A DNA stretch of 64,000 nucleotides from contig NZ_JALLGL010000002.1 in the NCBI RefSeq assembly GCF_023072675.1, forward strand, positions 1 through 64,000, written 5' to 3'. The notes below the pieces were generated by a model. That model was not told where the DNA came from. It did not search any database and was given only the letters and a program-made list of their open reading frames with translations. The stretch is from Streptomyces sp. XM83C. GTDB lineage: Bacteria; Actinomycetota; Actinomycetes; Streptomycetales; Streptomycetaceae. Positions 1-8,388 of this stretch are shown in pieces. Each line of letters starts with the position of its first letter. Positions within the stretch are counted from its first letter, which is position 1. A program made the translations under genes and the position numbers.

Positions 1-1
1 C

Positions 2-1141
2 GGCGACATCGACCCGGCCGCCCTCGGTGCCCTGCTCGCCCGGCACGGCTGGTCGCGCCGCGGCGGCGCCCGGGGACGCTACGGCCGCTGGACCCCGCCC
101 GGCCCCGACACCGGCACCAGCCTCCTCGTCCCCGAATCACGGGCCTTCCCCGACAGCGAGGACCTGCTCGCAGAGGCACTCGACGCCCTCGCCCGCAGCG
201 CCACCCCCGCCGCCCGCGAGGTCCTGCTCGCCCTCGCCGTGCCCAGCGACGAGATCCGCTGGTGGCGCGACGCACCCGACGGCCCCGCCGGCGCCACCTC
301 CTGGACCGCGCAGGAACAGATGCGCGGCGCCGCCCGCCGCATGCTCCTCGCCGCCGCCCTCGCCACCCGTGCACGCGCCGGCTTCCACGGCGCCCGGCAC
401 CGCCGCGCCGCCGCCGGCCTGCTGGAGAACGTCCTGGTCGGCGCCGCCGACGGCGGGCACGCCCTCACCGCGTTCGTCCCCGTCCGCGCCGCCCGGCCGC
501 TCACCGTCCGCCTCCACCAGGCCCTGCACGCCACCCGCGAGGCCATTGACTACCGGCGCGCCACCGGCCGTACGGACGCCTTCGACGCCGCCGTCGAGGC
601 CGGCGTCAGCAGGGAACTGACCGAGGCGTTGATCACCCTCGTCCACGGCACCGAAGGTGCCCGCGTCGCCGTCGCCTGGGCCCCGGCCGCCCCCGTCCCC
701 GGCCACGGCACGACCGACACCGAACCGGTCGAGTTCTCACCCGGCGACCTGCCCGTCCTGCGCGAGGCCGGCGCCCGCTATCTGCACGGCGAACCGTCCC
801 AGCCCGTGGAGATCACCGGCACCGTCGTCCGCATGCGCCGCTCCCAGCCCCGCGGCGACGGCACCGTACGGCTGCGGGTCCTCGACGGCGCCGACGTCCC
901 GCACGTCCGCCTCACCCTCGGCGAGGACGACTACCGCATCGCCGGCCAGGCCCACCTCGTCGGACTGCCGGTGCGGGTGTGCGGCCGGCTGGAGAGCCGC
1001 GGCGGCTTCCGCAGGCTCACCGCCGTCACCGAGGTCGCCCCCGCGCAGGTCGAGGAGGCCGAACGGGACCGGCTGATCAAGGAACTCCAGGAGAACCTCG
1101 ACTTCTTCGAAGGGGCCTGCGGAGGGGACTGCGCGGACTGA
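2..1141 (+). CDS. Conserved protein of unknown function, 5' end outside window
   Basis: The reading frame is open from the first bases of the window to the TGA at 1139-1141, so the gene starts upstream; 379 codons are visible. I do not recognise the family. The N-terminal and middle parts are rich in Ala and Arg and probably helical. The last 120 or so residues (EITGTVVRMRRSQPRGDG, then VHLVGLPVRV-like strands and a LESRGGFRRL turn) read like a small beta-barrel, possibly an OB fold, which is an inference. No signal peptide or membrane segment is visible in the part shown. It lies 105 bases upstream of thrS in the same direction. An ATG or GTG start inside the frame (for example GTG at 239) would drop an in-frame stretch with the same codon bias, so a start beyond the window is more likely. 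Confidence 0.7.
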   Translation, partial: GDIDPAALGALLARHGWSRRGGARGRYGRWTPPGPDTGTSLLVPESRAFPDSEDLLAEALDALARSATPAAREVLLALAVPSDEIRWWRDAPDGPAGATSWTAQEQMRGAARRMLLAAALATRARAGFHGARHRRAAAGLLENVLVGAADGGHALTAFVPVRAARPLTVRLHQALHATREAIDYRRATGRTDAFDAAVEAGVSRELTEALITLVHGTEGARVAVAWAPAAPVPGHGTTDTEPVEFSPGDLPVLREAGARYLHGEPSQPVEITGTVVRMRRSQPRGDGTVRLRVLDGADVPHVRLTLGEDDYRIAGQAHLVGLPVRVCGRLESRGGFRRLTAVTEVAPAQVEEAERDRLIKELQENLDFFEGACGGDCAD

Positions 1142-1180
1142 CCGCCGATATCGATTTCGCGGAGCACGGGTGAGGGTCGG

Positions 1181-1186
1181 TACGAT
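1181..1186 (+). promoter_or_regulatory. Possible -10 box (TACGAT) of thrS
   Basis: TACGAT lies about 60 bases before the thrS start in the short gap after the upstream gene. No good -35 box is seen at 17-18 bases, so the call is weak. I saw no T-box motif in this 105-base gap, which is too short for one. Confidence 0.3.
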
Positions 1187-1246
1187 CCATACCTATGCGT
1201 GCGCTCCGGTATGGCGCCGCACCCCACCTTCAGTCAGGAGAGACCG

Positions 1247-3223
1247 GTGTCAGACGTCCGTGTGATCATCCAACGCGATTCCGAGCGGGAAGAGCGCGTG
1301 GTGACGACGGGCACTACGGCCGCCGACCTCTTCGCCGGCGAGCGCTCGATCATCGCCGCGCGCGTGGCCGGTGAGCTGAAGGACCTCTCGTACGAGCTGT
1401 CCGACGGCGACGAGGTCGAGGGCGTCGAGATCTCCTCCGAGGACGGTCTCAACATCCTGCGCCACTCCACCGCGCACGTCATGGCCCAGGCCGTGCAGGA
1501 GCTGTTCCCGGAGGCGAAGCTCGGCATCGGCCCGCCCGTCAAGGACGGCTTCTACTACGACTTCGACGTCGAGAAGCCGTTCACGCCCGAGGATCTCAAG
1601 GCCATCGAGAAGAAGATGCAGGAGATCCAGAAGCGCGGGCAGAGGTTCGCCCGCCGCGTCGTCACCGACGAGGCCGCCCGCGAGGAGCTGGCCGACGAGC
1701 CGTACAAGCTGGAGCTGATCGGCCTCAAGGGCTCCGCCTCCTCCGACGACGGCGCGGACGTCGAGGTCGGCGCCGGCGAGCTGACGATCTACGACAACCT
1801 GGACGCCAAGACCGGCGAGCTGTGCTGGAAGGACCTCTGCCGCGGTCCCCACCTGCCCTCCACCCGCCTCATCCCGGCGTTCAAGCTGATGCGCAACGCC
1901 GCCGCCTACTGGCGCGGCAGCGAGAAGAACCCGATGCTCCAGCGCATCTACGGCACCGCGTGGCCGTCCAAGGACGAGCTGAAGCAGTACCTGGACTTCC
2001 TCGCCGAGGCCGAGAAGCGCGACCACCGCAAGCTCGGCAGCGAACTGGACCTGTTCTCCATCCCGGAGCAGATCGGCTCCGGCCTCGCCGTCTTCCACCC
2101 CAAGGGCGGCATCGTCCGCCGGGTCATGGAGGACTACTCGCGGCGCCGCCACGAGGAAGAGGGCTACGAGTTCGTCTACACCCCGCACGCGACGAAGGGG
2201 AAGCTCTTCGAGACCTCGGGCCACCTGGACTGGTACGCCGACGGCATGTACCCGCCCATGCAGCTCGACGAGGGCGTGGACTACTACCTCAAGCCCATGA
2301 ACTGCCCGATGCACAACCTGATCTTCGACGCGCGCGGCCGTTCCTACCGCGAACTGCCGCTGCGCCTGTTCGAGTTCGGGACCGTGTATCGGTACGAGAA
2401 GTCGGGCGTCGTGCACGGCCTCACCCGCGCCCGCGGCTTCACCCAGGACGACGCGCACATCTACTGCACCCGTGAGCAGATGTCGGACGAGCTCGACAAG
2501 ACGCTCACTTTCGTGCTGAACCTGCTGCGCGACTACGGCCTCACCGACTTCTACCTGGAGCTGTCGACCAAGGACCCGGAGAAGTTCGTCGGCTCCGACG
2601 AGGTCTGGGAGGAGGCGACCGAGACCCTGCGGCAGGTCGCCGAGAAGCAGGGCCTGCCCCTCGTGCCCGACCCGGGCGGCGCCGCGTTCTACGGCCCGAA
2701 GATCTCCGTCCAGGCCAAGGACGCCATCGGCCGCACCTGGCAGATGTCGACGATCCAGCTCGACTTCAACCTGCCGGAGCGCTTCGACCTGGAGTACACG
2801 GCGGCCGACGGTACCAAGCAGCGTCCGGTCATGATCCACCGTGCGCTGTTCGGCTCGATCGAGCGGTTCTTCGCGGTGCTGCTGGAGCACTACGCCGGTG
2901 CCTTCCCCGCCTGGCTGGCACCGGTCCAGGCCATCGGCATCCCGATCGGCGACAGCCACGTCGAGTACCTGGAGAAGTGGGCCGCCGCGGCGAAGGCCAA
3001 GGGCCTGCGCGTCGAGGTGGACTCCTCCTCGGACCGTATGCAGAAGAAGATCCGCAACGCCCAGAAGCAGAAGGTGCCGTTCATGGTCATCGCGGGCGAC
3101 GAGGACATGGGCCACAACACCGTGTCCTTCCGCTACCGCGACGGCTCCCAGGAGAACGGCATCCCCTTCGACGAGGCCATCGCGAAGATCGCGAAGGTCG
3201 TCGAGGAGCGGGCGCAGATCTGA
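1247..3223 (+). CDS. thrS: Threonine--tRNA ligase
   Basis: Cytoplasmic class II synthetase that charges tRNA-Thr and edits Ser-tRNA. 658 residues. Domains in order: a TGS domain (about 1-65), the editing domain with an [11 protein letters not shown] (HxxxH) motif and the SSDDGADV region, the catalytic core with [15 protein letters not shown] (motif 2) and [15 protein letters not shown] (motif 3), and an anticodon-binding domain (about 560-658). The PMNCPMH segment carries the active-site Cys that binds zinc. The start chosen is GTG 1247, with AGGAG at 1236-1240 six bases upstream; the frame extends to an ATG at 1199 but lacks a ribosome binding site there. It is followed by a strong terminator, so it is probably monocistronic or the end of a unit with the upstream gene. 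Confidence 0.98.
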   Translation: MSDVRVIIQRDSEREERVVTTGTTAADLFAGERSIIAARVAGELKDLSYELSDGDEVEGVEISSEDGLNILRHSTAHVMAQAVQELFPEAKLGIGPPVKDGFYYDFDVEKPFTPEDLKAIEKKMQEIQKRGQRFARRVVTDEAAREELADEPYKLELIGLKGSASSDDGADVEVGAGELTIYDNLDAKTGELCWKDLCRGPHLPSTRLIPAFKLMRNAAAYWRGSEKNPMLQRIYGTAWPSKDELKQYLDFLAEAEKRDHRKLGSELDLFSIPEQIGSGLAVFHPKGGIVRRVMEDYSRRRHEEEGYEFVYTPHATKGKLFETSGHLDWYADGMYPPMQLDEGVDYYLKPMNCPMHNLIFDARGRSYRELPLRLFEFGTVYRYEKSGVVHGLTRARGFTQDDAHIYCTREQMSDELDKTLTFVLNLLRDYGLTDFYLELSTKDPEKFVGSDEVWEEATETLRQVAEKQGLPLVPDPGGAAFYGPKISVQAKDAIGRTWQMSTIQLDFNLPERFDLEYTAADGTKQRPVMIHRALFGSIERFFAVLLEHYAGAFPAWLAPVQAIGIPIGDSHVEYLEKWAAAAKAKGLRVEVDSSSDRMQKKIRNAQKQKVPFMVIAGDEDMGHNTVSFRYRDGSQENGIPFDEAIAKIAKVVEERAQI

Positions 3224-3237
3224 CCCGGCGCGTGGGC

Positions 3238-3268
3238 GGCCCCCGGTGACCTGATCTCGCCGGGGGCC
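3238..3268 (+). terminator. Rho-independent terminator of thrS
   Basis: Perfect 9-bp stem GGCCCCCGG (3238-3246) with CCGGGGGCC (3260-3268), 13-base loop, followed by a pyrimidine-rich tail (TTGCCCTTCCCTT). It starts 15 bases after the thrS stop. Confidence 0.85.
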
Positions 3269-3294
3269 TTGCCCTTCCCTTCACCCGGACGCCA

Positions 3295-3300
3295 TATGCT
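3295..3300 (+). promoter_or_regulatory. -10 box (TATGCT) of the HIT gene, leaderless geometry
   Basis: TATGCT ends six bases before the ATG at 3307, so transcription would start at or next to the A of the start codon. No ribosome binding site lies between, which supports a leaderless mRNA. Confidence 0.55.
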
Positions 3301-3306
3301 GCACGC

Positions 3307-3855
3307 ATGACGAGTGAGCCGGAGCAGCAGATCGGAGTGGGGACGCAGGACGCGTTCCAGCGCCTGTGGACGCCCCACCGGATGGCCTACATCCAGGGAG
3401 AGAACAAGCCGAGCGGCCCGGGCGCCGACGACGGCTGTCCCTTCTGCTCCATCCCGGCCAAGTCCGACGAGGACGGTCTGATCGTCCGCAGGGGCGAGCA
3501 TGTGTACGCGGTGCTCAATCTGTACCCGTACAACGGCGGCCACCTGATGACCGTCCCCTACCGGCACGTCGCCGACTACACCGACCTCACCGACGCCGAG
3601 ACCGCCGAGCTGGCCGAGCTGACCAAGCAGGCCATGACGGCGCTGCGCACCGCGTCCGGCGCCCACGGCTTCAACATCGGCATGAACCAGGGCGCCGCCG
3701 CCGGCGCGGGCATCGCCGCTCACCTGCACCAGCACATCGTGCCCCGCTGGGGCGGCGACACCAACTTCATGCCCGTCGTCGGCCACACCAAGGTGCTGCC
3801 GCAGCTGCTGGCCGACACCCGCAAGATGCTGGCGGACGCCTGGCCCCCGGCCTGA
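3307..3855 (+). CDS. HIT-family protein, probable Ap4A phosphorylase
   Basis: 182 residues. The histidine triad HLHQHIVPRW sits at residues 139-148; the middle His is the nucleophile of this superfamily. A CPFCS motif near residue 45 resembles the zinc site of GalT/HIT proteins. The gene order thrS - HIT - (other genes) - pgsA - acyltransferase - pimA matches mycobacteria, where the neighbour Rv2613c is, to my knowledge, an Ap4A phosphorylase; a role in removing Ap4A made by aminoacyl-tRNA synthetases such as ThrS is an inference. Cytoplasmic; no signal peptide. It converges on the unknown minus-strand gene, with only 30 bases between the stops. Confidence 0.85.
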   Translation: MTSEPEQQIGVGTQDAFQRLWTPHRMAYIQGENKPSGPGADDGCPFCSIPAKSDEDGLIVRRGEHVYAVLNLYPYNGGHLMTVPYRHVADYTDLTDAETAELAELTKQAMTALRTASGAHGFNIGMNQGAAAGAGIAAHLHQHIVPRWGGDTNFMPVVGHTKVLPQLLADTRKMLADAWPPA

Positions 3856-3885
3856 CGCCCGCCCGCACCCGCGCCCGACGCGCCG

Positions 3886-5541
3886 CTACGCGTCGTACAC
3901 GTCGGCCTTCTTCGGCGCCACGTCCTGCACCGCCGCGCTGAGGGAGGCCGACCGCGCGCCGAACTTCTCGGTGTCGACGCCGTTCTCCTTCAGCACCTTC
4001 AGCGCCGCCGAGTGCACCACACGCAGCACCGGCGTCGCCGCCCGCAACGCGTCGTCCGCCATGAACCGGTGCCGCCACGGCTGGTCCGCCCACGCGTGCC
4101 GCAGCCCGAACGGCTCCGGCAGGGCGATGCCGCCGCCCAGCCAGTTCAGCAGCGGCGGATACCAGGTGAGCGGCGCCCGCACGGCGAGCCGTACCACCTC
4201 GTCGGTGCTGACCAGCGGCAACTTCACCGTCCGCGTCTCCCACGGCTTGAAGGACTTCGTGACCGTCTTCGTGGGGGCCTCCGGCTTCGCGGTGAACAGC
4301 GGGTTCACCGGACCGAGCGCATGCCCGGTCACCTCGATGCGCAGCGTCTCGTACAGCACCGTCACCGTGATCAGCATGGTGATGACCAGCTGGCCGTCCC
4401 ACAGCGTCCACTGCACGCCCAGATAGTGCCGGTCGCCCGCGCCGAACTGCTGCTTGTTGCAGATCTCCTGTATGGCGTGCGGCTTGACCTGGTAGTCCTC
4501 CACGTCCGTGCCGTCGGGCCGGGCGACCGCCGTGGCGTTCTCGCCGATCGGCGTGACGATCCAGTGCCGTATGGACGGGCGGGGGAAACCGCCCGTGTTC
4601 AGTGGGCCGCGCTCCAGCATGCGCAGCTGGTCATGGATCGCCCGTATGACGTCCCAGCTGCGGAACGGGTGGATCTCACGGTCGGGATCGGCCGGGACCA
4701 GATCCTCCGCGAGCTGCCAGGAACCCCATCGGGTGCCCATGCCGAGGACGCCCTTGGGGCCGGCGTAGAAGACGGAGTTCGACTGCTGCTCGGCGCTGAG
4801 CCTGGCCAGGGACTGGCGCAGCGACTCGGCGGCGGTCTCGCGCGGACTGGTCGGCACCGCCTCGGGCACCTTCGCGCCGACGCTGCTCCCGGACAGCAGG
4901 CCGTCCCAGCGCTCCCGCAGATCGCGGGCGGTCCTCTCGCAGACGCGGCGCGCCCAGAACCAGCCGATGACCGGCATCACCACCGACGCACGCGCGTACC
5001 ACGCCCAGAAGCCGGTGAACGGCATCCTGACCAGGAACAGCACGGCGAGGATGCCCACCCCGGCGAGAAGCGCCGTCGCCAGGGCGGAGGCCCGCCGGTC
5101 GGTGGTCCTGCCGGTCTTCTGGCGGATCTGGAAGACCAGCAGCCAGCCCAGGAAGCCGGGCAGGAACAGCAGCCCGCACACGACGCTGATCGCGGTGAGA
5201 CGGTTGTCGCGGGCGCGGCGGATGTTGTTGGCGGCGAGGCAGTGCTCGACGACCATCTGAGGTTCGGTGCCGAACGACTGGATGAGCGGGGCGCGGCCAC
5301 TGCCCAGCATGCGGTCCACCACCGCGCGGGAGAACGCCTCACCCAGATTGGGACGGAAGATCGTGGCCCAGGAGCGGCCCTCCTTCACCGTCGTCTTGTG
5401 CCACTCGTTGTCGGCCTTCTTGATGTCCTGCACCGGGCTGTCCCGGTAGGCCGCCGAGGCCAGCGCGAAGGTGGCCGTATGGCCTCCGTCGCCGGTGCGC
5501 GGCACCTGCGGTCCGAACGCGTCGCCGTAACCGCTCTCCAC
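3886..5541 (-). CDS. Membrane protein of unknown function with a DNA-damage-type promoter
   Basis: 551 residues from GTG 5541, which has GGGGAA six bases upstream; GTG 5547 and TTG 5562 are in-frame alternatives. I recognise no family. Residues 1-110 are soluble. Two hydrophobic stretches follow: SVVCGLLFLPGFLGWLLVF near 120 and a pair around ATALLAGVGILAVLFLV and SVVMPVIGWFWA near 160-200. A C-terminal soluble part of some 340 residues has another hydrophobic strand (LVITMLITVTVLYETL). No enzyme motif is seen. It reads convergently to the HIT gene and lies downstream of the EF-G-like gene on the same strand, but the gap of about 200 bases holds its own promoter, which matches the PafBC / RecA-independent damage consensus. 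That makes an induced membrane or envelope function in the damage response plausible, but this is inference. Confidence 0.75.
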   Translation of the reverse strand: MESGYGDAFGPQVPRTGDGGHTATFALASAAYRDSPVQDIKKADNEWHKTTVKEGRSWATIFRPNLGEAFSRAVVDRMLGSGRAPLIQSFGTEPQMVVEHCLAANNIRRARDNRLTAISVVCGLLFLPGFLGWLLVFQIRQKTGRTTDRRASALATALLAGVGILAVLFLVRMPFTGFWAWYARASVVMPVIGWFWARRVCERTARDLRERWDGLLSGSSVGAKVPEAVPTSPRETAAESLRQSLARLSAEQQSNSVFYAGPKGVLGMGTRWGSWQLAEDLVPADPDREIHPFRSWDVIRAIHDQLRMLERGPLNTGGFPRPSIRHWIVTPIGENATAVARPDGTDVEDYQVKPHAIQEICNKQQFGAGDRHYLGVQWTLWDGQLVITMLITVTVLYETLRIEVTGHALGPVNPLFTAKPEAPTKTVTKSFKPWETRTVKLPLVSTDEVVRLAVRAPLTWYPPLLNWLGGGIALPEPFGLRHAWADQPWRHRFMADDALRAATPVLRVVHSAALKVLKENGVDTEKFGARSASLSAAVQDVAPKKADVYDA

Positions 5542-5628
5542 GGTCACTTCCCCACCCCCCAACGCCGCACTGTCGCTTCTGCGGCCTTCCCGACTTCCTT
5601 GCTGCGCACACCTGTTGATCAGGTCATC

Positions 5629-5651
5629 AGCGTATCCGCAGGTACTGACAG
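5629..5651 (-). promoter_or_regulatory. RecA-NDp (PafBC-type) promoter of the unknown membrane protein
   Basis: On the minus strand CTGTCAGTA (5651-5643), exactly 8 bases, then TACGCT (5634-5629). The published actinobacterial consensus is tTGTCRgtg-N8-TAnnnT; the first and last bases of the upstream box differ. The -10 box lies 80-90 bases before the gene start, on the correct strand. Confidence 0.65.
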
Positions 5652-5654
5652 CCC

Positions 5655-5684
5655 GTCGGCGGACGATCGAAACCGCCCGCCGAC
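5655..5684 (-). terminator. Possible terminator of the EF-G-like gene
   Basis: 8-bp stem GTCGGCGG (5655-5662) with CCGCCGAC (5677-5684), loop of 14 bases, about 60 bases past the stop on the minus strand. No U-tract; weak. Confidence 0.4.
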
Positions 5685-5745
5685 GCGGTGGGACAACGGC
5701 GTGAACCGGAACACCGGCACGCCTCGCGCGTGCGCCGGGCGCGAA

Positions 5746-7944
5746 CTACGAGGCCTGGCGCTCCTGTTCGCGCAGCTTCTCCGCGATCTGCGCCGGCATC
5801 GGCTCGTGCCGCACGTACCGGCGGCTGAAGCGTGCGGTGCCGTGCGACAGGGACCGCAGATCGACGGCGTACCGGCCGATCTCGATCTCCGGCACCTCGG
5901 CGCGGACGAGCGTGCGCCCGCCGGGCGTCTGCTCGGTGCCCAGCACCCGTCCGCGCCGCCCGGACAGGTCGCTCATCACGGCGCCGACGTAGTCGTCGCC
6001 GACGAGGACGCTGACCTCGGCGACCGGCTCCAGCAGATGGATCTTCGCGTCGGCGGCGGCCTCCCGCAGCGCGAGCGCCCCCGCCGTCTGGAACGCGGCG
6101 TCGGAGGAGTCCACCGAGTGGGCCTTGCCGTCCAGCAGCGTCACCCGCACGTCGATCAGCGGATGGCCGGCGGCGACGCCCTTCGCGGCCTGCGCGCGCA
6201 CCCCCTTCTCCACGGACGGGATGAACTGGCGCGGCACCGCACCGCCGACGACCTTGTCGACGAACTCGATGCCGGAGCCGTTCGGCAGCGGCTCCACCTC
6301 GATCTCGCAGATCGCGTACTGGCCGTGCCCGCCGGACTGCTTCACATGCCGTCCGCGGCCCGCCGACCTCGTCGCGAACGTCTCCCGCAGGGACACCTTG
6401 TGCGGTACGACGTCCACCTGGACGCCGTAGCGGGTGCGCAGCCGCTCCAGCGCGACGTCCGCGTGGGCCTCGCCGAGGCACCACAGCACCACCTGGTGGG
6501 TGTCCTGGTTCTGCTCCAGGCGCATGGTGGGGTCCTCGGCGACCAGCCGGGCCAGGCCCTGGGAGAGCTTGTCCTCGTCGGCCTTGCTGTGCGCCTGGAT
6601 CGCCAGCGGCAGCAGCGGGTCGGGCATCTCCCACGGCTCCATCAGCAGCGGGTCGTTCTTCGGCGACAGGGTGTCCCCGGTCTCGGCGCGGGCGAGCTTG
6701 GCCACGCACACCAGATCGCCGGCGACGGCATGGGTGACGGGCCGCTGCGTCTTGCCGAACGGTGTGGACAGCGCCCCGATCTTCTCGTCGACGTCGTGGT
6801 CCTCGTGGCCGCGGTCGGTCAGGCCGTGCCCGGAGACATGGACGGTCTGGTCGGGCCGGAGCGTCCCGGAGAAGATCCGGACGAGTGAGATCCGGCCGAC
6901 GTACGGGTCGGAGGAGGTCTTGACGACCTCGGCGACGAGCGGGCCGTCGATGTCGCAGGGCTTCAGCTCGCGCGGCTTGCCGTCGATGGTGGTGACGGCC
7001 GGGGTGGGGTGTTCGAACGGCGTCGGGAAACCGCGGGTGATCAGGTCGAGCAGCTCGACCGTGCCGATGCCCTGCCGGGCGCCCTCCGCGGCCGGCGCGG
7101 CGGCCAGCACCGGGAAGAAGGTGCCCCGGGCCACGGCCCGCTCCAGGTCCTCGATCAGGGTCTTCAGTTCGACCTGCTCCCCGCCGAGGTAGCGGTCCAT
7201 GAGGGTCTCGTCCTCGCTCTCGGCGATGATGCCCTCGATGAGCCGGTTGCGGGCGGTCTCCATGTCCGGCAGCCGGTCCGGGCCGGGCTCGGTCTCCACG
7301 CGCTCGCCGGAGGAGTAGTCGAACAGCTTCTGCGTCAGCAGGCCGACCAGCCCGGTCACGGGCGCGTGCCCGTCCGGGCCCTGCGGACCGTGCAGCGGCA
7401 GGTACAGCGGCAGGACGGCGTCGGGGTCGTCACCGCCGAAGGCCTCCGCGCAGATCCTGGTCATCTCCTCGAAGTCCGCGCGGGCGGCCTCCAGGTGCGT
7501 GATCACGATGGCGCGGGGCATGCCGACGGCCGCGCACTCGTCCCACACCATGCGGGTCGAGCCGTCCACGCCGTCGGAGGCCGAGACGACGAAAAGGGCC
7601 GCGTCCGCCGCTCGCAGACCGGCCCGCAGTTCCCCGACGAAGTCGGCGTATCCAGGGGTGTCCAACAGGTTGATCTTGATGCCGTCCCAGGTGACGGGCA
7701 CCAGGGAGAGCTGTACCGAGCGCTGCTGTCGGTGCTCGATGTCGTCGTGGTCGGAGACGGTGCCGCCGTCCTCCACGCGGCCCGCCCGGTTCAGCGCCCC
7801 CGCGGTCAGCGCGAGAGCCTCCACCAAGGTGGTCTTGCCGGATCCGGAGTGGCCGACCAGCACCACGTTCCGAATGGACTGGGGGTGGTCGGCCGCCACT
7901 GCCCTGCCGGCGGCTCCGGGGTGGGTGTGTGCCTTGTCGCCCAT
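5746..7944 (-). CDS. EF-G-like translation factor (EF-G2 type) with a degenerate GTPase site
   Basis: 732 residues, the full five-domain length of EF-G. The start is ATG 7944, with GGGAGG seven bases upstream; the frame extends to 7989 but without a better site. G1 is GHSGSGKT at residues 31-38. G3 is DTPGY (95-99), with Tyr where EF-G has the catalytic His. The switch I RGIT signature is replaced by RSVQ (75-78), without the Mg-binding Thr. At the G4 place (NKxD) there is THLE. Domains III-V are well preserved (KSGGHGQYAICEIEVEP, GHPLIDVRVTLLDG). In mycobacteria the second EF-G (EF-G2) is reported to bind nucleotide but lack ribosome-dependent GTPase activity, and this protein fits that picture. 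The true EF-G (fusA) would lie elsewhere, by the str operon. Confidence 0.9.
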   Translation of the reverse strand: MGDKAHTHPGAAGRAVAADHPQSIRNVVLVGHSGSGKTTLVEALALTAGALNRAGRVEDGGTVSDHDDIEHRQQRSVQLSLVPVTWDGIKINLLDTPGYADFVGELRAGLRAADAALFVVSASDGVDGSTRMVWDECAAVGMPRAIVITHLEAARADFEEMTRICAEAFGGDDPDAVLPLYLPLHGPQGPDGHAPVTGLVGLLTQKLFDYSSGERVETEPGPDRLPDMETARNRLIEGIIAESEDETLMDRYLGGEQVELKTLIEDLERAVARGTFFPVLAAAPAAEGARQGIGTVELLDLITRGFPTPFEHPTPAVTTIDGKPRELKPCDIDGPLVAEVVKTSSDPYVGRISLVRIFSGTLRPDQTVHVSGHGLTDRGHEDHDVDEKIGALSTPFGKTQRPVTHAVAGDLVCVAKLARAETGDTLSPKNDPLLMEPWEMPDPLLPLAIQAHSKADEDKLSQGLARLVAEDPTMRLEQNQDTHQVVLWCLGEAHADVALERLRTRYGVQVDVVPHKVSLRETFATRSAGRGRHVKQSGGHGQYAICEIEVEPLPNGSGIEFVDKVVGGAVPRQFIPSVEKGVRAQAAKGVAAGHPLIDVRVTLLDGKAHSVDSSDAAFQTAGALALREAAADAKIHLLEPVAEVSVLVGDDYVGAVMSDLSGRRGRVLGTEQTPGGRTLVRAEVPEIEIGRYAVDLRSLSHGTARFSRRYVRHEPMPAQIAEKLREQERQAS

Positions 7945-8388
7945 GATCCTGCCTCCCGTGCACGGTGAGGTCACTGTGGGCGCGGACATGCGGGACCGCG
8001 TGCTGGGCGGCTCCGGTGACGCCCGCGTTCTTCGAGCTTTCCACTCCCGTCACGGTGCGTCCATACGACGGACGGCTCGGCGGACGGGGGCCGCCCGTCC
8101 CCGGGAGGTGGGGACGGACGGGGGAGGGGCGCAGGGCGCGGCACCACACGGCACCACGGGTGGGTGCGGTCCGTCCGCCCGGTTCGCGGGCGGCGTGGCA
8201 GGACGGGGTGGGTGCGGTCCGTCCGCCCGGTTCGCGGGCGGCGTGGCACGACGGGTGGGTGCGGTCCGTCCGCCGGATCCGCGGGCGCGGAACGGGTGCC
8301 CGTCCGCCGTCGGCACGCGCGCGTGGCTACGATGGGCCAGCCGGTGGCCAGCAGGGGCCGCACGGCCACACCGACCCTCGGGAAGGCC
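7945..8388. other. 444-base divergent gap between EF-G-like gene and pgsA
   Basis: No gene is supported here; the open frames are GC-driven. The part next to 7944 should hold the minus-strand promoter of the EF-G-like gene. The right half holds the hairpin repeat at 8158-8291. The pgsA ribosome binding site GGGAAGG lies at 8380-8386. Confidence 0.7.
8158..8291 (+). repeat. Three direct repeats of 47-48 bases, each with a hairpin
   Basis: The unit beginning TGGGTGCGGTCCGTCCG starts at 8161, 8209 and 8256 (spacings 48 and 47). Copies 1 and 2 are nearly identical over their full length. Each contains CCGCCCG-GTTCG-CGGGCGG, a perfect 7-bp stem with a 5-base loop. Copy 3 is decayed after the first 19 bases (CCGGATCCGCGGGCGCGG). 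The repeat lies about 100 bases upstream of the pgsA start and would be in its 5' leader or promoter region. Confidence 0.85.

Noticed and set aside
1250-3115. 621-codon open frame antisense to thrS
   Set aside because: Shadow of thrS; leucine/valine/glycine-rich nonsense sequence.
4012-6888. 958-codon open frame on the plus strand
   Set aside because: It is antisense to the unknown membrane gene and the EF-G-like gene; a GC-driven open frame with low-complexity Arg/Pro/His content.
8158-8291. CRISPR array
   Set aside because: The units are contiguous 47-48 base direct repeats without unique spacers, and no cas gene is near.
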